This document shows, piece after piece, positions 1 through 10,207 of a DNA stretch of 35,316 bases. Position numbers and translations under genes: made by a program. How positions within the stretch are numbered: the stretch's first letter is position 1; each line of letters begins with the position of its first letter. Under the pieces are notes generated by a model. It searched no databases. It saw only the letters and a program-made list of their open reading frames with translations, and had not been told where the DNA came from. Source of the DNA: an uncultured Allomuricauda sp. Its GTDB lineage: Bacteria; Bacteroidota; Bacteroidia; Flavobacteriales; Flavobacteriaceae. The stretch is taken from contig CALBPG010000134.1 of the NCBI GenBank assembly GCA_937899065.1, forward strand, positions 1-35,316. Direction: 5' to 3'.

Positions 1-1
1 G

Positions 2-211
2 AACGCGCCGCCTAAAAAGGACTATGTGGATTTGACTTTTTGGAACTCTGCCCATTTGACCCAACACATCGAGTTGATGATATCTGAAAAAAGAAAAGTG
101 GTAAAATCGTTGCGATATACCACTTTGGAATCTATTGATGAAACCATTTTAGTCGAAGTGCTGACCGAAGCGGACCAACTAAAGGAAAAAGGTTTTTACA
201 AGCGGGATTAA
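2..211 (+). CDS. C-terminal fragment of an unidentified protein running off the left edge
   Basis: The frame is open from base 2 (NAPPKKDYVDLTFWNSAH...) through the listed ORF to a stop at 211; no recognisable family. Confidence 0.6.
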   Translation, partial: NAPPKKDYVDLTFWNSAHLTQHIELMISEKRKVVKSLRYTTLESIDETILVEVLTEADQLKEKGFYKRD

Positions 212-213
212 AC

Positions 214-2196
214 TTATTTTCCTTCTGATTTCCGAATAGTGATGGTTGCATTATTGTGCTGGTCCACCGCATAGGCAAAAAACTCACGCAACGGTTGATA
301 AGTATTTGTTGGAAAAAATGATTGTTTAAGGGTAAGCTCATAGGTGATTTTGGCACGTTGCCCTTGGGTAATACTAACAATTTTCAGATAGCCCAATCCT
401 TGCCCTAATTGCACCTCTTGGTTTTCCGGAAACTGCTGAATTTCATAACCCTCGGGCAGTGTCAAATTCACATCAAACTTCCAGCTTCGGCTATGCCCTA
501 AATCTACCGGGAAGGTTCTTTCCTCCAGATGAAAGGGATTACTGTCAAAGAAATCCCCTACAAATGGATTCAAAATCAAGGTATCGTCAAGGGATAAATC
601 TGTTTCAAAGGAAAAATTCTCCCAGGTACGCTCTTCAGAACTTTTCGCTTCTACAAAGTTGTACTCTTCAATTTCAAAATAGTCTCCATAAGCGTCATCA
701 AGTTCGTCTAAAACTTTATCCGTGTCGTTGTCGAGCTCTTTTAGCTGTTTTCTGCGGCCAATGCCGTCGTAACCCATACAGATTTGATCCACCGTTCCAG
801 TAAAGGCATCCAAGTCTGTATCATATTGAAGGTTGGTTCTGAAAATGATTTTGTTTCCTTCTTTTGGGGTAATGTTCTCCCAAAAGCTATCTTCTTTAAA
901 ATCCATCACCCTACCATAATGGTTCAAGCATTTATAAGGAACTCTTCCAAAGGGCATCATTTTATCCGTAGCATCCAAAAGATAGGTCTTTCCGTCAATT
1001 TCGGTATAGGCCACTAGGTAATTGAAATCATCCATTACTGGATATATTTTTTTTGCCAAACCACTACCACGCGTTGAGAGCAGCATCATATTGGCTTTAA
1101 TATCTGCTGCATTCAGCAAGTTTATCAAGGACATATTGATTTCAGCAGCAGTGCCTTTTCGATTATTAAAAGCCTGTCTAACTCGGGCTTTCCCGTAGCG
1201 CCCGTTTTCTTCATTCCAGGTGTAATGCTCCTTTACAAATTTGAATATGTTTTTGGCCTTGGTCATGGTATTTGCTTCCTGAAAAAGACTTTCAGGAACA
1301 TTACTTTCAAAGAATCCTTTTTTGGTCAATTGCCCGCCAATATCTTTGTCGTTTTTAAACTTTTTGTCTACACTTTTCCAGCTTGTTGTATAATCAGTAA
1401 CTTCTCCGTATCGATTGGTGTATTTGGATATCTCAAAATTCAAACGTGCTACATAATTTCTATCGGAAAGCATATACTCTTGATCGAATTCAAACGCTGG
1501 AACATCTTTCATAGCGAAGGTTAAATCTTCACAATCGGCCCCCTCACTTTCATTAGGAAAGTAAAAACATCGTTTTTTTACTTTGGCCTCATTGATATCT
1601 AAGGGTAGGCTTCCGACCAAAGCTTTGTTGAACGTATAGTTCGCAGGGATAAGAGCGCGATATTGGCTAAAAATCACAGGTATGTCAGTTTGAAAAGCCC
1701 AATCTTTCAAATTTCGAAGAAATGGGGAAACTAAAGTGTATTCATATTCCAGAATGGCCCCTTTTTGAACTTTCGGGAAGGTAAATTTTACTTGTTTCCA
1801 ACGTTCTGTATAATCGGATTCGAACATTTCAGATGGAGCAACATATTGTTTTTGTCCATTGATATAGGTTACGGCTTGAAAGTCTTCAATTTTTTGGGAT
1901 GTTCCATCGCTGTGGTACAAGAATATCTCGGGAGTACTTTGTTTGATATCCTCATTTTTAAGGACTTTCACTCTTATATGTACCTTCTTTTTTAAGACAA
2001 CCCATTTGTCTCCTAATTCAAATTTTAAATCACTGGTTGCAAAAAGGCATACCGCGGCTGCCGTAGTATCCTTTTCATAAACAGTCATGTTTTTTTCTTC
2101 GGCACTATAAACGCCAAATTCAGATTGCGCAAAAGAGCATAGGATTCCTGAGAAAAATAGGGTGGATACTAGAAGTAGTACTTGAGGTTGTTTCAT
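214..2196 (-). CDS. DUF3857/transglutaminase-like domain secreted protein
   Basis: Signal peptide (MKQPQVLLLVSTLFFSGILCSFAQ; start likely at 2196, not 2247). DUF3857-like N-terminus, transglutaminase-like core (RKGTAAEINMSLINLLNAADIKANMMLLSTRG...), typical Bacteroidota length. Confidence 0.85.
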   Translation of the reverse strand: MKQPQVLLLVSTLFFSGILCSFAQSEFGVYSAEEKNMTVYEKDTTAAAVCLFATSDLKFELGDKWVVLKKKVHIRVKVLKNEDIKQSTPEIFLYHSDGTSQKIEDFQAVTYINGQKQYVAPSEMFESDYTERWKQVKFTFPKVQKGAILEYEYTLVSPFLRNLKDWAFQTDIPVIFSQYRALIPANYTFNKALVGSLPLDINEAKVKKRCFYFPNESEGADCEDLTFAMKDVPAFEFDQEYMLSDRNYVARLNFEISKYTNRYGEVTDYTTSWKSVDKKFKNDKDIGGQLTKKGFFESNVPESLFQEANTMTKAKNIFKFVKEHYTWNEENGRYGKARVRQAFNNRKGTAAEINMSLINLLNAADIKANMMLLSTRGSGLAKKIYPVMDDFNYLVAYTEIDGKTYLLDATDKMMPFGRVPYKCLNHYGRVMDFKEDSFWENITPKEGNKIIFRTNLQYDTDLDAFTGTVDQICMGYDGIGRRKQLKELDNDTDKVLDELDDAYGDYFEIEEYNFVEAKSSEERTWENFSFETDLSLDDTLILNPFVGDFFDSNPFHLEERTFPVDLGHSRSWKFDVNLTLPEGYEIQQFPENQEVQLGQGLGYLKIVSITQGQRAKITYELTLKQSFFPTNTYQPLREFFAYAVDQHNNATITIRKSEGK

Positions 2197-2405
2197 CGGG
2201 GTTATGTATTTGGAACGGAAAATTAACTTTTTGGCTTTTTTTAACACATCCTAAATGGATAAATGGTCAAAAAAATGGATGAATAGCTACAACAAAACCT
2301 TAAATGGACTACAAAAAAAACGTAAGTAATTCTGATAAGGCATTGGCAGAACCATCCTAAGGTCGTAAGGTGTTATTTTAAAATGACAAGAAAGTGTAAA
2401 AGGTT

Positions 2406-3227
2406 CTACCCAATGCGTACAACGGTTTCGCGAAGTGCTACTAAACCCGATAACAATTTTTCTAAAAGACTTAGGTCGAGCATATTGGCTCCATCACTTT
2501 TTGCATTTTTAGGGTCGAAATGGGTTTCCATAAAAAGACCATCTACACCGGCTGCGATTCCTGCCCGTGCCATAGTGCCAATCAAAGCAGGACGTCCCCC
2601 AGTAACACCAGAAGATTGATTGGGTTGTTGTAGCGAGTGGGTTACATCCAAGACGACGGGTGCAAATTGTTTCATAGTCGGAATCCCTCTGAAATCCACA
2701 ACCATGTCTTGATACCCAAACATAGTCCCTCGGTCGGTTATCCAAGCCTTTTCGTTACCAGAGTCTTTGACTTTCCGCACAGCGTGTTGCATGCTTTCAG
2801 GACTCATGAATTGCCCTTTTTTGAGGTTTACTACTTTTTGGGTTTCAGCAGCCGCCACAACCAAATCAGTTTGGCGCACTAAAAAAGCGGGAATCTGTAA
2901 AACATCGACATATTCAGCTGCTTTTTTGGCATCATCAACTTCGTGAATGTCGGTAACAGTAGGTACCTGAAAGGTTTCGGATACTTTTCTGAGGATTTTC
3001 AAGGCTTTTTCGTCCCCAATTCCGGTAAAAGAATCAATTCGACTCCGATTGGCCTTTTTGAAGCTGCCTTTAAAGACATAAGGAACTTTGAGTTTATCAG
3101 TAATGCTGACTACAGACTCAGCAATACGCAGCGCCATATCTTCACCTTCAATAGCACAGGGACCTGCTAGTAAAAAAAAGTTGTCTCCGTCCGTATGTTT
3201 GATTTGTGGAATAGCTGCTAGGTTCAT
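2406..3227 (-). CDS. kdsA: 3-deoxy-8-phosphooctulonate synthase (KDO-8-P synthase)
   Basis: FFLLAGPCAIEGEDMALRIAE, FKGSFKKANRSRIDSFTGIGDEKAL and DVTHSLQQPN are KdsA hallmarks; full length of 273 aa. Confidence 0.97.
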   Translation of the reverse strand: MNLAAIPQIKHTDGDNFFLLAGPCAIEGEDMALRIAESVVSITDKLKVPYVFKGSFKKANRSRIDSFTGIGDEKALKILRKVSETFQVPTVTDIHEVDDAKKAAEYVDVLQIPAFLVRQTDLVVAAAETQKVVNLKKGQFMSPESMQHAVRKVKDSGNEKAWITDRGTMFGYQDMVVDFRGIPTMKQFAPVVLDVTHSLQQPNQSSGVTGGRPALIGTMARAGIAAGVDGLFMETHFDPKNAKSDGANMLDLSLLEKLLSGLVALRETVVRIG

Positions 3228-3241
3228 GCCGAAATTTTGGG

Positions 3242-3249
3242 CAAAGGTA
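3242..3249 (-). promoter_or_regulatory. Bacteroidota -7 element TACCTTTG upstream of kdsA
   Basis: + strand caaaggta is minus-strand TACCTTTG (TAnnTTTG), 15 bp upstream of the kdsA ATG. Confidence 0.6.
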
Positions 3250-3255
3250 GCGAAC

Positions 3256-3978
3256 TTAGAGTATTAATTTCTTCAAAGTATCCATGTACCCACGGCTTAC
3301 CCGAACGACCTCTCCATTGGACATGGTCACGTCATAACTCTTGCCATACCGGTCCAATTCTTTGACCTGGTCTAGGTTAATGATGGAAGAGCGATGTACC
3401 CTAACAAAAACATCAGGATTTAACTTGTTTTCTAAATCGGAAATGCCATAGTTGCTCAAAAAAGCGTTGGAACTCGTATGCACTTTGGAATAGTCGCCAT
3501 AGGCTTCTACCCAAACAATATCCTCAACTTTAATGGAAACCAACTTTTTATTAAACTGTACCAAAACGCGACTTGGGAAAGTGCAATCATTCAAAACCAC
3601 ATTTTGAACCAGCGCTTGCAATTGATTTTGGTCCTGAGAAAGACGTTCAATAGCCGTTTTAAAACGCGCCTTGGTGTAGGGTTTCAACAAGTAATCCACT
3701 GCATGTACTTCGAAGGCTTTCAAGGCATATTCGTCATAGGCCGTAGAAAAAATGATTTTTGGGATTTCATCTAGGTAGTTTAGCACCTCAAAACCAGTCT
3801 TTCCCGGCATTTGGATGTCCAAAAAAATCAAATCAGGTTTAAATTCGTTGATTTCCTTAATAGCATCTACACCATTATTGGCTTCACCTACCAAAACCAA
3901 ATCAGGATAATCAGAAAGATATTCCTTGATGAGCTGCCTTCCGGCTTTCTCATCATCTGCAATTACTACTTTCTTCAT
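3256..3978 (-). CDS. LytTR-family response regulator
   Basis: Receiver domain (VVIADDEKAGRQLI...LIFLDIQMPGKTGFEVL...FSTAYDEYALKAFEVHAVDYLLKPY) followed by a LytTR DNA-binding domain (VEDIVWVEAYGDYSKVHTSS...FVRVHRSSIINL). Confidence 0.95.
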   Translation of the reverse strand: MKKVVIADDEKAGRQLIKEYLSDYPDLVLVGEANNGVDAIKEINEFKPDLIFLDIQMPGKTGFEVLNYLDEIPKIIFSTAYDEYALKAFEVHAVDYLLKPYTKARFKTAIERLSQDQNQLQALVQNVVLNDCTFPSRVLVQFNKKLVSIKVEDIVWVEAYGDYSKVHTSSNAFLSNYGISDLENKLNPDVFVRVHRSSIINLDQVKELDRYGKSYDVTMSNGEVVRVSRGYMDTLKKLIL

Positions 3979-5034
3979 ATGGCGAAAGTAATCTTAATCC
4001 CCTGCGGTAGATTGTCCAATACTTGAAGTTGGGATTGATACATTTTTTGCAAACGTAAACGGGTATTCGTCAAGCCGACCCCCTTACCAAAAATGGACTC
4101 TTTATCCCGGATGCCTACTCCAGTATCTGCAATTTCAAACTTGAGTTTTGAACCCTCTTTGAATATCGAAATGGAAATTTCCCCACCCTCTATGCTATTG
4201 GATATGCCATGTTTCACCGAATTTTCGACTAAAGGTTGCAGCAGCATAGGAGGAACCTTTTCATCCAGAATATCAGGAGAAACATTGAAGTCAATTTTGA
4301 GGCGCTCTTCAAAACGGGCTTTTTCCAATTCAAGATACTTCCGAACAAAATCCAGCTCTTCGCGTAAAGTGACGAGCTCTTCTTTGGTAGCTTTCAATTG
4401 GTATCGAAAGAGATCTGAAAGGGTGGCGACCATGTCTCTTGTACTTTCCAGATGGGGTGGAATAGTCGCATTTATCGTATTGAATACATTGTATAAAAAG
4501 TGAGGATTCAATTGTGCTTTAATAGCAGCTAATTCACTTTTTAGTGCGGCTTGTTTCAACTCTCCTTCAAGCTTGAGCTTTTTCTGGTTTTCGACATAAT
4601 ATTCATACACGTGATAAATGGCAAATTGAATCTGATAAAAAAGGGCTGGAATATAAATGTCCCATACTTCAGCAGTCCCTTTCAAATGTATCCAACCAAG
4701 TGATTCGCAAAGGGTATAGTAGATGTATTTTGAACCAAAAACAAAAAGCGGGAGTAAAGCCAAGTGTAGAGAAATACGTAACCAGAAGGACTTTTTCTTG
4801 AGTTTCGAGAACAGTAACCACCATATAGGAATCGTAAACAAAAGAAAGACCATATATTGTAAACCAGCGCCATCAATGTATGCTGTAAGACTAGCAAAAT
4901 CTACGTTGTCCCTACGAGAGACTGGAACACTTAACCAAACAGCAAGGTGGTACACCCATGAAGCAAAAAGATAAAGCCCCAAAACAGCCAGAAGTTGTTT
5001 TCCGGTAATCCCCCAAATGATTTTTCTATCCATG
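3975..5034 (-). CDS. LytS-type sensor histidine kinase (His_kinase family)
   Basis: AQLNPHFLYNVFNTI H-box region and PPMLLQPLVENSVKHGI N-box. The ORF opens at 5105, but MDRKIIWGITGK at 5034 is the better start (TACCTTTC box just upstream). Overlaps the regulator start by 4 bp. Confidence 0.93.
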
Positions 5035-5126
5035 ATAATCAACCTTTTGGGAAAGGTAGTTAATTCAATAACACGCAAAAAAGGTGCGTCGACGAAGTGA
5101 CCCATAGCCCGACGGATGGCCCTGGT

Positions 5127-5160
5127 CCACTCATCGGGTTATAAGCCCACCCATCGGGTT
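5127..5160. promoter_or_regulatory. Tandem direct repeat CCAC[T/C]CATCGGGTT x2 with 20-bp period; candidate response-regulator operator
   Basis: ccactcatcgggtt (5127-5140) and ccacccatcgggtt (5147-5160), in the intergenic region between the LytS/LytTR operon and a divergent receptor gene. Confidence 0.5.
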
Positions 5161-5219
5161 GTTATTTTTTTTGTGTAACCTTATTCCAAATTTTGGGTAA
5201 TCATAATAAATAACCCATC

Positions 5220-7619
5220 ATGAAACATGTATTTTTTGCGCTCCTTTCTTTTTTTACGCTTTGCACGAGTGCGCAAACCATCAAAGGAAAACTAACCAAT
5301 GCAACGGATGCACCGGTGCCCTATGCGGCGGTCACCTTAAGTTCTCCTTTAGATTCTAGTTTGGTAAAGGCTACTATAAGCAATGAAGAAGGAATGTATG
5401 TTTTAAAAGACCTACAGCCCAGCGAGTACTTATTTAAGGTGAATGTTCTGGGCTATGCCGATTTGGAACGCAAAATCAACTATGAAAACGGAGATTTGGA
5501 TATGGGTACCCTTGTACTGACCGAGGTAACCGAAAATCTGGCAGAGGTTACTGTGGTGGCCGAAAAACCCATGGTGCAAGTCATGGCAGATAAAACCGTA
5601 TTCAATGTTCAAAACACTATTAACGCTACGGGAACTAGTGCTTTCGAACTGTTGCGCAAAGCGCCTGGGGTGATTGTCGACAACAATGGAGGAATCATTG
5701 TGGAAGGTAAGTCCGGCGTTCAGTTTTTTATTGATGGGAAGTTGTCGGTGCTGCAAGGCGACGATTTGGTGAACTTTTTGGAAAGTCTACAAGCTACTGA
5801 TATTGAATCCGTTGAAATAATCACTCAACCTTCTTCCAAATACGATGCAGCGGGGAATGCAGGTATCATCAATATTAAGCTGAAGAAAGACAAAAGTTTG
5901 GGAACCAACGGAACTTATACTACCGGAGTAACGACTGGGGATTTTTCCCGATACAATAACAGTTTGAACTTTAACAATAGAGGTGAAAAGGGAAACTTGT
6001 ATGGAACCTACAGCAATCGCTTTGGAAAAACAACGGGATTCATCAATCTATTTCGAACGCAGTCCGAGACCCAATTTGATGCAGTGACCAATAGTGTTTA
6101 CGACCGTAACAGCAACAACTTGAAGTTAGGGTATGATTACTATGTCAACAAAAAGCATACGATAGGGGCCATCTTCAATGGGAACTTCAATAACGGATTC
6201 AGTACGGATAACAATCGCACCCCCATTCGCCCAGTTGGGAATGTTGAAAACGACAGTGTTTTGGTCGCTTTGAACCAAACGGATAACACTTCCTACAACA
6301 TCAACGCAAATATGAATTATCGGTATGCCGATACCTTGGGATACAGTGTAAACGTGGATTTGGACTATGGGCGTTACAACAGTGACAGGAATGCCTTTCT
6401 CCCCAACACCTATTTTGATGGAACCGAAAGTATTATTCTCAGTCAACGGACGACCCTACAAGAAACACCTATCAACATCGATATCGCCACTATAAAAAGT
6501 GATTACGAACAGAACTTTTTAAAGGGAAAATTAGGCCTTGGCTTCAAGTTTTCTTGGATTGAAACAGACAATACTTTCAACCAATTCAATCAGATAAATG
6601 GCGAACCCATCCTGGATACGGACCAAAGCAATATTTTCACGTATTCAGAAAACATCAATGCGGCCTATTTCAACTACAATCGAAAATGGGGTAAATGGAA
6701 TTTGCAGTTTGGTTTGCGAATGGAAAACACCATATCAGATGGCAATCTAGAAAGTGAACAGGCCAATGAAAATGAACGTGTTGAAAGAAACTATACAGAT
6801 TGGTTTCCTTCAGGTGGATAGACGTATCAATTGAATCGAAAAAACCAATTAGCGCTTACCTACAGTAGAAGGATTCAACGTCCAAACTACCAATCCTTGA
6901 ACCCTTTCAAATATCAGCTCAACGAGTTATCCTTTAGTCAGGGGAATCCCTTTCTGCAACCACAATACACCAATAATGTAAAGTTGTCCCATACTTTTAA
7001 TTACAGACTGACTACCGCCTTGAGCTATACGCGTATCACTGACTTTTTTGCTCGAGTAACCGTAGCGGAAGGAGAGACCTCCAACTTTTTGACCACTTTG
7101 AACGTGGCCAATCAAAGTGTGTACAACTTAGGGGTTTCATATCCTAAGAAAATACTCAGCTGGTGGGATGTCTACGTTAGCGTTAATGCTTACATCAGCG
7201 ATTATGAAGCCACAAGTCCAGAGTTTTTGCCCGTACGCCAAGAGACTTTGAGTTTCTACGGACAGAATACCTTTAATCTTGGAAACGAATGGCGGGCTGA
7301 AGTATCCGGTTGGTATAACTCGCCATCTGTTTGGGGTGGAACATACCAGACCCGCTCATTAGGTTCCTTGAATGCAGCCGTTCAGAAAAAATTCTTTGAC
7401 GATCGTTTTACCGCAAGACTAGCGATGAACGATATCTTGTTCACCTCACCTTGGGCAGGGGTCACACAGTTTGGAGATTTGTTCATTGATGGTAGTGGAG
7501 GGAGTGATTCTCGTAGAGTGGCATTTAGTCTGACGTATGATTTTGGTCGCAGCGAAATCAAAAAAGCGCGTAAGCGTAAAACCGGACTTCAAGATGAGTC
7601 CGACCGAATTAGCAGCTAA
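5220..7619 (+). pseudogene. TonB-dependent receptor-like outer-membrane beta-barrel protein (carboxypeptidase-regulatory-like N-terminus), interrupted by an in-frame TAG at 6819-6821
   Basis: Frame +5220 runs to WFPSGG*TYQLNRKNQLALTYSRRIQRPNYQSLNPF with no frame change. N-terminus: signal peptide plus KGKLTNATDAPVPYAAVTL; plug-like KAPGVIVDNNGGIIVEGKSGVQFFIDGK; C-terminal barrel strands to the stop at 7619. Confidence 0.88.
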
Positions 7620-7667
7620 AAGTTTCCAAAAAAGTAAAACACACAGGTCTCCCTTTAAAATTAGCAG

Positions 7668-7675
7668 TACCTTTG
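7668..7675 (+). promoter_or_regulatory. -7 element TACCTTTG upstream of typA
   Basis: Exact TAnnTTTG match 18 bp before the typA ATG. Confidence 0.65.
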
Positions 7676-7693
7676 CGGCCTTAAACTGAGGGT

Positions 7694-9493
7694 ATGGCCA
7701 AAATTAAGAACATCGCAATCATCGCCCACGTCGACCACGGGAAGACCACTTTGGTTGACAAAATCATGTATCACTGTCGTTTATTTCGCGACAATGAGAA
7801 CAAAGGAGAGTTGATTCTTGACAATAATGACCTGGAACGCGAACGAGGGATTACCATTGTTTCCAAAAACGTTTCGGTAACGTATAAGGATACCAAAATC
7901 AACATTATCGATACACCCGGTCACGCCGATTTTGGAGGTGAAGTGGAACGCGTATTGAACATGGCGGATGGTGTTTTACTTTTGGTAGATGCCTTTGAAG
8001 GTCCAATGCCCCAAACGCGATTTGTGTTGCAAAAAGCGATTGACCTTGGTCTAAAGCCTTGTGTGGTCATCAATAAAGTGGACAAGGAGAACTGCACCCC
8101 TGAAGACGTTCATGAAAAAGTTTTTGATTTGATGTTTGAGTTGGGGGCCGAGGAGTGGCAATTAGACTTCCCCACGGTTTACGGCTCAGCCAAACAAGGT
8201 TGGATGAGCGAAGATTGGCAAAACCCTACTGAAGATATTTCACCTCTATTGGACATGGTTTTGGAGCATGTGCCTGAATTCAAACCGGAACAAGGCTCAA
8301 CCCAAATGTTGATTACCTCTTTAGATTTTTCAAGCTTTACAGGGCGAATCGCCATTGGTCGTTTGCAACGCGGTAACCTAAAAGAAGGTCAACAAGTAAC
8401 CTTGGTCAAAAGGGATGGGAGTCTTGTAAAATCCAAAATCAAAGAGGTATTTGTCTTTGATGGGTTGGGACGAAAGAAAGTGCAAGAAGTTCAAACTGGA
8501 GATATTTGCGCTTTGGTAGGAATGGATGGTTTTGATATTGGCGATACTGTCGCGGATTTGGAAAATCCTGAAGGGTTGAAAACCATAGCTATCGACGAGC
8601 CTACCATGAGCATGTTGTTTACCATTAACGATAGTCCATTTTTTGGGAAGGATGGTAAATACGTTACTTCTCGACACATCAAAGAACGTTTGGAGAAAGA
8701 GCTGGAAAAGAATTTGGCGCTTAGGGTAGAAGAAACCGATAGTGCTGAGAAATTCATGGTATATGGCCGCGGTGTTCTGCACCTTTCCGTATTGATTGAA
8801 ACCATGCGAAGGGAGGGCTACGAACTTCAAATTGGGCACCCTCTAGTATTCATAAAAGAAGTTGAAGGTGAAAAAAGTGAGACTATCGAGCATTTGACCA
8901 TTGATTTACCAGAAGAAGTATCCGGAAAAGCAGTTGAAATGGTCTCTATCCGAAAGGGAGAAATGACCAGTATGGAAGCCAAAGGTTCGCGCATGTTGTG
9001 CGAGTTCATGATTCCTTCTCGGGGGATTATTGGTTTGCGAAATCAATTATTGACCGCTACCGCTGGTGAAGCGATTATGGCGCATCGTTTTAAAGAGTAT
9101 CAGCCGTTGAAAGGCGATATTGCCCAACGTATCAATGGTTCCTTGGTATCCATGGAAAACGGAACAGCTATCCCTTATTCCATTGACAAACTTCAAGAAC
9201 GCGGAAAGTTCTTTATCGACCCAGGGGAGGATATCTACGAAGGTCAGGTGATTGGCGAGAATTCAAGGAATGATGATATGACCGTGAATGTGACCAAAAC
9301 CAAAAAGCTATCCAATGTTAGAGCCGCAGGTTCCGACGAAAAAGTGCGTATTGTTCCAGCCATTAAATTCTCTCTGGAAGAAGCTTTGGAATACATCCAA
9401 AAAGATGAATACGTAGAGGTTACACCGAACCACTTGCGTTTGCGGAAAATCTTCTTGAAAGAAGTAGATAGAAAACGGAATAAGATTACTTAG
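7694..9493 (+). CDS. typA: Translational GTPase TypA/BipA
   Basis: [54 protein letters not shown]; 599 aa with the TypA-specific C-terminus. Confidence 0.98.
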   Translation: MAKIKNIAIIAHVDHGKTTLVDKIMYHCRLFRDNENKGELILDNNDLERERGITIVSKNVSVTYKDTKINIIDTPGHADFGGEVERVLNMADGVLLLVDAFEGPMPQTRFVLQKAIDLGLKPCVVINKVDKENCTPEDVHEKVFDLMFELGAEEWQLDFPTVYGSAKQGWMSEDWQNPTEDISPLLDMVLEHVPEFKPEQGSTQMLITSLDFSSFTGRIAIGRLQRGNLKEGQQVTLVKRDGSLVKSKIKEVFVFDGLGRKKVQEVQTGDICALVGMDGFDIGDTVADLENPEGLKTIAIDEPTMSMLFTINDSPFFGKDGKYVTSRHIKERLEKELEKNLALRVEETDSAEKFMVYGRGVLHLSVLIETMRREGYELQIGHPLVFIKEVEGEKSETIEHLTIDLPEEVSGKAVEMVSIRKGEMTSMEAKGSRMLCEFMIPSRGIIGLRNQLLTATAGEAIMAHRFKEYQPLKGDIAQRINGSLVSMENGTAIPYSIDKLQERGKFFIDPGEDIYEGQVIGENSRNDDMTVNVTKTKKLSNVRAAGSDEKVRIVPAIKFSLEEALEYIQKDEYVEVTPNHLRLRKIFLKEVDRKRNKIT

Positions 9494-9513
9494 CATAGTC
9501 CAGTATTTTAGAT

Positions 9514-9732
9514 GGATTACAGCTTTCGCAGGAATGACATGCAGAGTGTTCTTTGGTCATTCCGCACTTGATGCGGAATCCACTCCGAACTTTTAAGTTG
9601 TTTTTGCTTATTCCGATAGCTGTTTTTTAAATTGGGATTCCTGCTTTGCGCCACCGTTGAAGCTAGACGACACGCGGTCTCAGGGATGAATTATTGAGGT
9701 TCTTTTGTCATTCCGCACTTGATGCGGAATCC
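9514..9732. repeat. BIME-like cluster of alternating palindromic repeats (four units)
   Basis: Units: ggattacagctttcgcaggaatgac 9514-9538; gtcattccgcacttgatgcggaatcc 9556-9581; a longer variant ggattcctg...cagggatga 9635-9689; gtcattccgcacttgatgcggaatcc 9707-9732. The 26-bp units at 9556 and 9707 are identical and self-complementary (ATTCCGCA cttga TGCGGAAT). Confidence 0.85.
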
Positions 9733-9735
9733 ATA

Positions 9736-10047
9736 TCACTCATACCAATCCTTAGCTAAGTCTATCCAGTCTGGATTTGTACTTGCAATAAGCTCTAGTT
9801 TCCACGTCCTTTTCCATTTTTTTATTCGCTTTTCGCGTAGAATAGCATCCTTTACTTGGTTATGTATCTCAAAATACACCAGCATGTCCAAACCATATTG
9901 AGCACTAAATCCTTTGTAGGTGTGATGTTTGTGCTCATGGATTCTACGTTTGAGATTATTGGTCACTCCAACATATAGAGTGCCATTCTTTTTATTGGTA
10001 AGAATATAAACAAAATAGCTTGAGAGCATAACGACAATTTCAAACAA
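9736..10047 (-). CDS. GIY-YIG nuclease family protein (UPF0213-like)
   Basis: YFVYILTNKKNGTLYVGVTNNLKRRIHEHK...GLDMLVYFEIHNQVKDAILREKRIKKWKRTWKLELI: canonical small GIY-YIG domain. Confidence 0.96.
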   Translation of the reverse strand: MFEIVVMLSSYFVYILTNKKNGTLYVGVTNNLKRRIHEHKHHTYKGFSAQYGLDMLVYFEIHNQVKDAILREKRIKKWKRTWKLELIASTNPDWIDLAKDWYE

Positions 10048-10063
10048 CGCGATTGTCGAGGTT

Positions 10064-10088
10064 GGATTCCTGCCTCCGCAGGAATGAC
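10064..10088. repeat. Palindromic repeat unit on the 5' side of the GIY-YIG gene
   Basis: ggattcctgcctccgcaggaatgac; shares GTCATTCC/GGAATCC ends with the units at 9556 and 9707 but in opposite orientation. Confidence 0.8.
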
Positions 10089-10207
10089 AAATTCTAAAAA
10101 TGTTTTGCTAGGTTATCTCAATGAATATCCAAGTCCTTTTAGGACTTTGCTAGCACATACAATGGTCGGATTTGATTAATTAGACGCGAAAAAAAGCAAA
10201 GTAAATC

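Noticed and set aside
459-803. Antisense or overlapping ORFs in the track (e.g. 459-803, 784-1017, 1225-1524, 4093-4503, 8378-8839, 11581-12021, 29078-29449, 29858-30277)
   Set aside because: They lie opposite strongly supported genes, lack recognisable domains or start signals, and look like reading-frame shadows.
9514-10088. CRISPR array or tRNA cluster explanation for the repeats
   Set aside because: Units are palindromes in alternating orientation with irregular spacing, not direct repeats with uniform spacers; no cas genes and no tRNA cloverleaf.
10130-10160. Small hairpin AAGTCC-tttta-GGACTT between the GIY-YIG gene and ppgK
   Set aside because: 6-bp stem without U-tract; not separable from background.
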